Shown here piece after piece: positions 1 to 6,459 of a stretch of DNA of 7,219 bases. The stretch spans positions 1 through 7,219 of the forward strand of contig CADCOL010000132.1 in the NCBI GenBank assembly GCA_902803015.1, written 5' to 3'. The notes below the pieces were generated by a model. That model was not told the origin of the DNA and did not search any database. It was given only the letters and a program-made list of their open reading frames with translations. Each line of letters opens with the position of its first letter. The stretch's first letter is position 1. This DNA is from an uncultured Lachnospiraceae bacterium. GTDB taxonomy: Bacteria; Bacillota; Clostridia; Lachnospirales; Lachnospiraceae. The position numbers were made by a program, and so were the translations under genes.

Positions 1-2725
1 CCGTATCTGCCGCTGCGCTTCCTGCGGCAGTTCCCGCAACTCCGGCTCCCACGGTCTCAATGCCCGCAACCGCTTCTTTGGCATTCTTCGCTCGTTCGAT
101 ATTAGCCTTATTCTTACGGTATTCTTCAAACTTCTCGGCCTTTGCGTTAATCTTCGCACGTACTCTGTCGAGTCCCAGAAGATGCCATACATCAACATGG
201 AAACGGCGAATCGCAATATCGCAAAGGAAGAAAATCGCTGTTAACAATAAAAGCGTTGTCGTCAGGTTATAACGGTTCTTTACAAATTCCGGCGGATTTA
301 AGAATACATCCGATGCATTCTCTAAGAACGTTGCACCGATTACCGCCGCATAATCTTCCAGGAGGGTATTGTTCGGATAGAACCGATACTCCAGGGAATA
401 CTGCATAATGGCCGCGGTATTCGTACTTCCCACAACCGTATCGCCTTCGCTTTGCTGAACGTTAATCGAATAAACACCGGTATTCTTGGTATCGATTTCC
501 GCAATATATTCACCCGGTCTGGTCGGATCCAGCGTGATTTCTTTCACATTGCCTTCATCGTCGAATACGGTAGCCTTTACTTTCGTATCCGGTCCGAAAT
601 CTTCCGTGGAATAATGGATAAATGCCTTCGAACCGCGCTGTTCCACATCCACGTACGCGCCTTCCATACCCATGTCTTCCGTCACGTACTGCAGAATGTT
701 GTGCCACAGAAGCTGGTTATTCTCCCAGCCGGAATAGTTTCCGGACCACTCGCCGGTTACGTCGGAAGTCCATGCAACGGTTTTGCCCAGTCCGTACTGC
801 CAGTAAGCAAGAATCGGATCGTCGTAAGGAGAACGAAGCGCCTGAATACTTCTCTCCTTTAAGGATGTTGCCACATAACCCTTTAATACAGGCATACCGT
901 CCGCTGCCACCTCACGGATAATCTGGTCGGAGCTGGTAACAATCGGTGTAAATTCTTCGTTAATCAGATAATTGTTCGAAGAAAGATAAACTTCCTGTGC
1001 AAAAATCCTCGGCACATCGGTGTTCAGATCCGTATGGAAATAACGTCCGCCGCAACTCTCCGCAAGCATGGTAAGAAGGGCATCGTTACTGCCGTCACCG
1101 ATGGATACGGTCGTCAACGTAATACCCGCTTCGTTAATAGTTTTGATTAAGTCATCGTAGGATGAGTTGGAATCCTGACCGTCGGTTAACAGGATGATGT
1201 GTTTTACCTTCGCATTACACTTGGAAAGGTCCAGTGCCGCATTGGCAATTGCCGGATAAATACTGGTACCGCCGTTCGCGGAAAGCTTGTAAATCTCGTC
1301 TTTCACCGCATCTTTGTCGCCGACTTTGTCAAGCGGCACAATACGGTCGATTGTGGATGTAAAAGCGATAACGCCCACATAATCCTTGTCTTCTCTTAAG
1401 TTATCGAGCGCCGCAACCGCGGACTCCTTTGCCAGATCCAGATTGGTAATAATACCGTTACCGTCATCCATGGATCCGGACTGGTCGATTACCATTTCAA
1501 TTGCGATGGACGGAATTTCATTCTGTCCGGTAGGATCCATGTATACGGGCAAAACATCCTCAAGCGGCGTCTCACGATAACCACCCGGTGCGAAACTGTT
1601 CGGTCCTCCGGTTGCCACGAAACCGCCGCCGTAGTTGCGAACATAGTCATCAATATTATCCAAGAATCCTTCTCTTAAATCATCTTTATAAACATCAACG
1701 AAAACAATGGCCGAATATTCCAGGAAATCGGACATAGTGGTCGGAACGGTACCCGGAGATACCACATCATATTTCTTTCCGATACTGTCCAGAATTCCCT
1801 GCAGTTCTTTCGCCTTACCGTTCTCACCTTCCACGACAAGAATCGGAAGCGTTGTTTCGATATTGGTATAGGCGGAGAATTCGTTGTTTACGAATACGGT
1901 ATCTTCATCCGCTTCCACAACGACACGATAGGTCTTTAAACCTTCATCCGTCTGCGTATCCTTAAAGATAAACTGGTTCGTACCCTTCTGAAGGTTTACG
2001 CGCTGCTGTCCTTTTAAGGTACGACCGGAATACAATTTTACGGTTGCCGGACATGCCACGTTGCTCTCTACTTCCACCTGAATGGAGAAGTTCTCACCGA
2101 CACCCACTTCCTTCGGCACGGTAACGTTTGCCACATATACTTCACTGGAAACATTCTCTTCCAGACGAACGATTTCAAAATCAACACCGGAAGCAATAAC
2201 TGCCGAAGCCGTCATGTTCAGACTTCCTTCGTTTTCGTTGCCGTCCGTAATCAGAACAATTCTCTTGGCACTGTCTTCCGGCATCTGTGCCAGTGCAATG
2301 TTTACCGCTTCCTCAAGGTCGGTTGCCTGTGTATCGACTTCCGTCATCAGACCCGTAAAAGTAACATCCTTGGAGATAAACTGCTCCACTCTGGTATCGC
2401 CGCCGAATGCAATGACACCCACATAATCATGACGACCTTTGGTCTTGATCGACTCATTGATAAATGTGGTTACATCGCCTCTTTTCTCCTTTACGGAGTC
2501 GGATACATCCACTAAGAAAATCGTCGTAACATCCTTACCCACCAGCTTAAAGGTAATGCCGGAGAGAGCAAGAATAAGAAGCGTCGCGACAATAAACCGC
2601 ACAAGAATGCGGCTGATTTTCTGCGCCATATTTCTGGAATACATAAATCGCATGGAAAAGATTAAGAGTCCGACCACAACCGGAATCAAAAGCAGTATCC
2701 ACGGGTATTGAAAGGTAATACTCAT
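1..2725 (-). CDS. Large membrane protein with two VWA domains and a GATase-like domain (3' end cut by window)
   Basis: The frame is open from an ATG at 2725-2723 to base 1, giving 908 residues without a stop, so the C-terminus lies outside the window. Helices at about residues 8-26 and 42-58 flank a basic loop; a third lies at about 821-839. Positive-inside reasoning puts residues 60-820 outside the membrane. Domain order: VWA1 (MIDAS D73-x-S75-x-S77, T135, LITDG with D161); a beta-sandwich at about 195-290; the first half of a GATase-like domain at 292-394, with a GGG...GGPNSFAPGGY motif; VWA2 (D414-x-S416-x-S418, T487, LLTDG with D515); then the distal GATase-like part (DDPILAYWQYGLGKTVAWTSD, about 635-655) and a second beta-sandwich at about 690-770. 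No Cys sits at the expected nucleophile elbow, so amidotransferase activity is unlikely. After the last helix comes a basic, probably helical tail and an Ala/Gly-rich end. It starts one base after the upstream stop codon, so translational coupling is likely. Architecture is clear; biological function is unknown. Confidence 0.93.
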   Translation of the reverse strand, partial: MSITFQYPWILLLIPVVVGLLIFSMRFMYSRNMAQKISRILVRFIVATLLILALSGITFKLVGKDVTTIFLVDVSDSVKEKRGDVTTFINESIKTKGRHDYVGVIAFGGDTRVEQFISKDVTFTGLMTEVDTQATDLEEAVNIALAQMPEDSAKRIVLITDGNENEGSLNMTASAVIASGVDFEIVRLEENVSSEVYVANVTVPKEVGVGENFSIQVEVESNVACPATVKLYSGRTLKGQQRVNLQKGTNQFIFKDTQTDEGLKTYRVVVEADEDTVFVNNEFSAYTNIETTLPILVVEGENGKAKELQGILDSIGKKYDVVSPGTVPTTMSDFLEYSAIVFVDVYKDDLREGFLDNIDDYVRNYGGGFVATGGPNSFAPGGYRETPLEDVLPVYMDPTGQNEIPSIAIEMVIDQSGSMDDGNGIITNLDLAKESAVAALDNLREDKDYVGVIAFTSTIDRIVPLDKVGDKDAVKDEIYKLSANGGTSIYPAIANAALDLSKCNAKVKHIILLTDGQDSNSSYDDLIKTINEAGITLTTVSIGDGSNDALLTMLAESCGGRYFHTDLNTDVPRIFAQEVYLSSNNYLINEEFTPIVTSSDQIIREVAADGMPVLKGYVATSLKERSIQALRSPYDDPILAYWQYGLGKTVAWTSDVTGEWSGNYSGWENNQLLWHNILQYVTEDMGMEGAYVDVEQRGSKAFIHYSTEDFGPDTKVKATVFDDEGNVKEITLDPTRPGEYIAEIDTKNTGVYSINVQQSEGDTVVGSTNTAAIMQYSLEYRFYPNNTLLEDYAAVIGATFLENASDVFLNPPEFVKNRYNLTTTLLLLTAIFFLCDIAIRRFHVDVWHLLGLDRVRAKINAKAEKFEEYRKNKANIERAKNAKEAVAGIETVGAGVAGTAAGSAAADT

Positions 2726-2726
2726 A

Positions 2727-4544
2727 TTATCTCCTTAAGTACGCAATCCACTCGACACCTAACAAAAGCAATAGCAGTACAATAATAATATTCTTTAAAT
2801 CCAAATCTGCGGATGCACTCTTCTTAACATCCGTATCCTCATTTTGGTTATCCGCCGCCAGCGCCTCCACAAAGCTCTCCGTGGAAGGAAAATTCACGGC
2901 AAATACTTCTTCCTCACTCTGCACGGAATTTAAGGACTGACTTACGGTGTAAAGACCGGTCTCATCGGTTCCCGTATAAATAATTCTGTAATCGGACAGA
3001 GCCACTTCTTCCTCATTCGGCTTAATGACCACAGGAAGGCTCATATCGGCTTTGCCGTTAATCTGGATTCCGTCTCCGGCATTGATTACGTTTTCTTTCA
3101 GAATTCCCGTGGAAACATTCGCATTGATAATGTTGTACATCAAAAGCGGAAATTCCATTTTTAACGGAAGCTCGGAATTGTGAAGATCGAATCCGAATAC
3201 CGTAATCATCTGTCCGTTATTGGTTCCGGTAAAGGCAACATCCAATACTCCTATATCCGTATCTGCGGTAAGGAATGCCTCGCCCCAGGCAGGAGTCTGA
3301 TATGCGGTCACATCGATGGCACCGAAATCCAGACCGTCAATATACTGCGTAACGGGATGGTCGACTGCTTCCACCAGCGCACCGTCAATCACGCCCTTGG
3401 ACGTATACAAATCCTTGTTCGGCGCATCAAAAATAATGACATTGCCGTCCTGCGGGAAGTTGGCAGGCATCATGCAGTCAAAAATATACAAATCGAAATT
3501 CTGCGTAACAAACGAATCAAAGGATGCAATATCATTGGACTTCGTAACCGTAATGCCTTCCATCAGTTCCAGTGCTTTTTCGATGTATGCATTTTTCTCG
3601 GTCATCAGAAGAACGTTAACTGTCTTGCTTTCGGATAAAATATCAAAGCATACATTGTCATAATCAAGACTGTCATTTCCGTTCAGTTCCGCTCTTAAAA
3701 CCTTGCCCTTGAAATTCACTTTGTCGAAGTAAATGATTTTACTCTCTCCCGGAGCAAAGGAAACACTCTGGGAAGTCAGAATCTTATCGTCGCCGTATAA
3801 AGTCACTTCCTTGGCGGTTTCCATTTTTCCGTAATTGGTAACCTTTGCGAGAATGACAAGTTTCTCTCCGGAGTAGCCGTGGCTTAAATAATTGATTCCG
3901 ACATTTTCTTTCTCTTTATATACATCCACAATGTATCCGTTTAAGCCTTCCATCGAAACATCGCTGTCCGTAAAGCAGACCGTCGTAAGAGAAGGCCACT
4001 GGGACTGCATGGTTTTTACCATTTCCACGCCCGCTGCCGCGCTGCCGGATTTTAACGTAGGCTCAATGCTCTTAATCTTCTTAATGGCCTCATCCTTGTC
4101 TTCCGTGGACGTTACCACCAGATATGCTTCGTCACTGCTTGAAATAACGGAGATTCCGGTGCCGTTTTTTAAGCCTTTTACATAGTCCACCGCCTCGGAA
4201 ACGGCGCGGTCCATTCTGGTTTTCTCTCCTTCGTAAAGCGTATTCATACTGCCGGAGTTGTCCACAACCACAACCACGTGATCCGTGCTTCGGCCGAGAT
4301 TTAAAAGATAAGGTCCCATCAGGCAGAAAATCAGAATGAGAAACAGAATAATCTGCAGAATCATCAGCCAGTTTTTCTTCAGCTTTTCCCAGGGAGTATT
4401 GGCTTCAACGTTATGATAGGTCTCTTTCCACAGAAACAGAGAAGGCACTTCCTTCTTTTCCGCCTTCTGTTTTAAGAGATACATGAAGATGATTACCGGC
4501 ACAAGCGCAAGAAGCGCCAACGGCCAAAAATACAGTACTTTCAC
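2727..4544 (-). CDS. BatA-like membrane-anchored VWA protein with GATase-like domain
   Basis: This 605-residue protein starts at a GTG (4544-4542). The N-terminus resembles the BatA/aerotolerance-regulator N-terminal domain: a helix at about 5-24, a Lys-rich cytoplasmic loop containing PSLFLWK and TPWEKLKKNW, and a second helix at about 59-82. A VWA domain follows at about 88-222, with D95-x-S97-x-S99 and FTDSD (D193). The usual MIDAS Thr appears to be replaced by Ser (KSGSAAAG, S168), so metal binding may be weakened. A beta-sandwich at about 225-305 leads into a GATase-like domain at about 308-476, containing FGFDLHNSELPLKMEFPLL, with no nucleophile-elbow Cys visible. An acidic linker and a C-terminal helix (about 585-600) ending AYLRR follow. 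The bulk of the protein should face outward. It shares its general plan with the downstream double-VWA protein and lies 15 bases after the DUF58 gene. The family call is firm; the partner or client is unknown. No batA symbol is given because this is not the Bacteroides operon. Confidence 0.93.
   Translation of the reverse strand: MKVLYFWPLALLALVPVIIFMYLLKQKAEKKEVPSLFLWKETYHNVEANTPWEKLKKNWLMILQIILFLILIFCLMGPYLLNLGRSTDHVVVVVDNSGSMNTLYEGEKTRMDRAVSEAVDYVKGLKNGTGISVISSSDEAYLVVTSTEDKDEAIKKIKSIEPTLKSGSAAAGVEMVKTMQSQWPSLTTVCFTDSDVSMEGLNGYIVDVYKEKENVGINYLSHGYSGEKLVILAKVTNYGKMETAKEVTLYGDDKILTSQSVSFAPGESKIIYFDKVNFKGKVLRAELNGNDSLDYDNVCFDILSESKTVNVLLMTEKNAYIEKALELMEGITVTKSNDIASFDSFVTQNFDLYIFDCMMPANFPQDGNVIIFDAPNKDLYTSKGVIDGALVEAVDHPVTQYIDGLDFGAIDVTAYQTPAWGEAFLTADTDIGVLDVAFTGTNNGQMITVFGFDLHNSELPLKMEFPLLMYNIINANVSTGILKENVINAGDGIQINGKADMSLPVVIKPNEEEVALSDYRIIYTGTDETGLYTVSQSLNSVQSEEEVFAVNFPSTESFVEALAADNQNEDTDVKKSASADLDLKNIIIVLLLLLLGVEWIAYLRR
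2731..2736 (-). promoter_or_regulatory. Ribosome binding site inside the end of the upstream VWA gene
   Basis: AAGGAG on the minus strand lies five bases before the ATG at 2725. It is embedded in the last codons (Leu-Arg-Arg) of the upstream gene, and that gene's TAA at 2729-2727 sits between this site and the start. The arrangement fixes the start of the double-VWA gene and suggests coupled translation by terminating ribosomes. Confidence 0.85.
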
Positions 4545-4550
4545 TTTCTA

Positions 4551-4556
4551 TCCTCT
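4551..4556 (-). promoter_or_regulatory. Ribosome binding site supporting a GTG start
   Basis: AGAGGA on the minus strand lies six bases before the GTG at 4544. This supports GTG as the true start. The next in-frame ATG is codon 21, and starting there would lose most of the first membrane helix of the BatA-like domain. Confidence 0.75.
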
Positions 4557-4559
4557 GTT

Positions 4560-5429
4560 TTAGTTATTCGTCGCAAGTTTGGATAAGGAACCGTAAAGAA
4601 GCGAATCAACGCTGGCATCCGACGAAATCGGAATGTAAATCACCGAATGCTTCTTGCAGGTTGCTTCAATATTACGGATAAAATCCTCATATGTTTTTTT
4701 GTAGCTTCGAAGCACGGAACCGCTCATGCTCATGCGGATATCCGCTCCGGTTTCGCAATCCACCATCTGCACGGTACCTTCAAATACCGGATCTCTCTCT
4801 TCCGGAGAAAGAACATGAAGAAATACCACTTCCTGATGACAGAAACGAAGGTATTTAAAGACTTCCTCCAGATTCTCGCAATATCCGTCGGATATAAAGA
4901 AGCTCATTCCGCTCTGCTTGTAATTGCCGCGCTTTAAGCTTCCCAGAAAATCTCCGCCGCCGTCAAAACTCGTGCGGTCCAGAAGTTCGATGGATTTACG
5001 GAAGGCCTGCATACCGGTCATGCCGCGATGCATCTCCATCTGTCCGTCCTTCATAATGTCGAGAAACAGTCGGTCTCCGTTTTCGAGCACAATATAAGAC
5101 AAAGCTCCGGCAAGTCGTTTTGCCGCAACCGCTTTGTTCTTTTCCCCGTAATCCATGGATTTGCTCGCATCCAGAATTACGTGGAACAACCCTTCCTTCT
5201 CTTCCATAAACAGCTTGATAAAAAGCTTGTCAAAACGGCCGTACGCATTCCAGTCAATTCGACGGATATCGTCTCCGAGCATGTATTCCCTGAAGTCCGA
5301 AAATTCCACGGAATTACCCTTTGCCTTGGATTTACGGCCGCCGCTCATTCCCGCTGCATTGCTCAGAGCGATGGACATTCGAAGGGTTCTTAATTTAGCA
5401 TAGAATTCGCTGTTAAAAGCCTGTTCCAT
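4560..5429 (-). CDS. DUF58 domain protein, soluble, VWA-like
   Basis: This 289-residue protein carries the DUF58 signature at about residues 43-72: FREYMLGDDIRRIDWNAYGR followed by FDKLFIKLF and an acidic stretch. It then enters a VWA-like Rossmann fold, with DASKS (D87, S89, S91) after a hydrophobic strand and FISDG (D181) near the fourth strand. The MIDAS Thr of the usual GGTD-type loop is absent; the sequence here is DGGGDFLGSL (156-165). No membrane helix or signal peptide is visible, so it should be cytoplasmic, unlike longer DUF58 proteins that carry N-terminal helices. DUF58 proteins are almost always encoded next to MoxR ATPases, as here, and are thought to act as partners or adaptors; no enzymatic activity is established. 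The start ATG follows the MoxR stop by 19 bases and has only a weak GGGG ribosome binding site at 5436-5439, which may lower its translation or make it depend on coupling. Confidence 0.94.
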   Translation of the reverse strand: MEQAFNSEFYAKLRTLRMSIALSNAAGMSGGRKSKAKGNSVEFSDFREYMLGDDIRRIDWNAYGRFDKLFIKLFMEEKEGLFHVILDASKSMDYGEKNKAVAAKRLAGALSYIVLENGDRLFLDIMKDGQMEMHRGMTGMQAFRKSIELLDRTSFDGGGDFLGSLKRGNYKQSGMSFFISDGYCENLEEVFKYLRFCHQEVVFLHVLSPEERDPVFEGTVQMVDCETGADIRMSMSGSVLRSYKKTYEDFIRNIEATCKKHSVIYIPISSDASVDSLLYGSLSKLATNN

Positions 5430-5448
5430 ATTTTACCCCGTTAAAAGC

Positions 5449-6438
5449 TTACTGCTGTCCTGCCGGAACGGATGCGATGATGTTTGCAATAATCTCATCC
5501 ACCTTTACGCCGTCTGCCATTGCCTCGAATCCGGGAATGATACGATGACGGAGTGCGGGGAATGCAACTGCCTTAATATCATCGAAAGATACATTGTAAC
5601 GTCCTTCCAAAAGGGCTTTTGCTTTTGCCGCCTGGAAAATCGCCTGGCCGGCACGGGGAGATGCACCGCATGCCACATAACGCTTTACGTAATCATCCGC
5701 GCCTGCAACCTCGGGATGGGTAGCAACCACGATGCGAAGAGCATAATCGGTAACTGCATCTGCCATCGGAATATCACGAATGGCTACTCTGGTATTGATG
5801 ATGTCATCGCCGGTAAGAATCGGCTGTAAGGTTACGGACTTGTTCGTAACCGTAATATCCATAATTTCCTTCAGTTCTTCCAAAGTGGGGAAATCCACCT
5901 GAATTTTGAAAAGGAAACGGTCTAACTGTGCTTCGGGAAGAGGATAGGTTCCTTCATTCTCAATCGGGTTCTGAGTCGCAAGAACCATGAACGGCTCTTT
6001 TAAGCGGTAGGTCGTATTACCTACGGTAACGGTATGCTCCTGCATGGCCTCAAGAAGTGCAGACTGCGTCTTCGGAGTGGCACGGTTAATTTCGTCCGCG
6101 AGTACCAGATTTGCAAATACGGGACCGGGCTGGAACTGGAATTCGTTCTTATCGTCTTTCTTAACAATTAAGTTGGTACCCGTAACGTCCGCAGGCATTA
6201 AGTCCGGTGTGAACTGAATACGGGAAAAATCCATGGAACATACTGCCGCAATTGCTTTGACAAGCTGTGTTTTACCAAGTCCGGGAACACCTTCCAACAA
6301 TACGTTGCCGCCGGAAAGCATTGCCCAGAGAACCTGTCTGATTACCTCTCTCTGACCGATAATCGCTTTTCCGATCTCTTCCTCCGCCGCGTTAATCTTT
6401 TGAACCATGTCCTTCAGTTCCTGTTCGTTCTGAATCAT
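5449..6438 (-). CDS. MoxR-family AAA+ ATPase
   Basis: This 329-residue protein matches the usual length of the family and looks complete. It has Walker A GVPGLGKT (residues 50-57, Lys56), Walker B LVLADE (111-116) followed by INRATPKTQSALLEAMQE, the sensor-1 region ATQNPIENEGTYPLPEAQ (Asn157), a candidate arginine finger in QLDRF (Arg174), and a sensor-2 motif GASPRAGQA (Arg262). The lid ends with FPALRHRIIPGF. These are the hallmarks of MoxR proteins, hexameric ATPases that act as chaperones in assembling or activating protein complexes, typically with VWA-domain partners. It is expected to be cytoplasmic and to power the activity of the DUF58 and VWA proteins encoded just downstream; that functional link is inference from gene order and family precedent. 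The start is supported by an AAGGAG site eight bases upstream. All catalytic residues are present, so it should be an active ATPase. The subfamily cannot be assigned without a tree. Confidence 0.97.
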   Translation of the reverse strand: MIQNEQELKDMVQKINAAEEEIGKAIIGQREVIRQVLWAMLSGGNVLLEGVPGLGKTQLVKAIAAVCSMDFSRIQFTPDLMPADVTGTNLIVKKDDKNEFQFQPGPVFANLVLADEINRATPKTQSALLEAMQEHTVTVGNTTYRLKEPFMVLATQNPIENEGTYPLPEAQLDRFLFKIQVDFPTLEELKEIMDITVTNKSVTLQPILTGDDIINTRVAIRDIPMADAVTDYALRIVVATHPEVAGADDYVKRYVACGASPRAGQAIFQAAKAKALLEGRYNVSFDDIKAVAFPALRHRIIPGFEAMADGVKVDEIIANIIASVPAGQQ

Positions 6439-6446
6439 CTCTTCCT

Positions 6447-6452
6447 CTCCTT
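6447..6452 (-). promoter_or_regulatory. Ribosome binding site of the MoxR gene
   Basis: AAGGAG on the minus strand lies eight bases before the ATG at 6438, inside a purine-rich stretch in the 21-base gap after the repeat-protein stop codon. It fixes the MoxR start. No terminator-like hairpin or obvious promoter was seen in this gap, so the ATPase is most simply read from the same transcript as the repeat protein. Confidence 0.8.
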
Positions 6453-6459
6453 CACCCTT

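Noticed and set aside
60..921. Plus-strand ORFs opposite the double-VWA gene (60-272, 452-862, 622-921)
   Set aside because: They lie entirely antisense to a long open frame with clear domains, show no recognisable motif, and overlap each other in different frames.
1199..2711. Plus-strand ORFs at 1199-1399, 1386-1580, 2082-2426 and 2439-2711
   Set aside because: All are antisense shadows of the VWA1, VWA2 and beta-sandwich coding sequence, with no domain evidence.
3180..5829. Plus-strand ORFs opposite the BatA-like, DUF58 and MoxR genes (including 3180-3638, 3316-3663, 3892-4185, 4647-4937, 5028-5393 and 5545-5829)
   Set aside because: They are antisense to well-supported genes and their translations resemble no family I recognise.
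5430..6459. Possible internal promoter or terminator in the gaps flanking MoxR
   Set aside because: The gaps are only 19 and 21 bases, with no hairpin plus T-run and no recognisable -35/-10 pair, which fits a single transcript.
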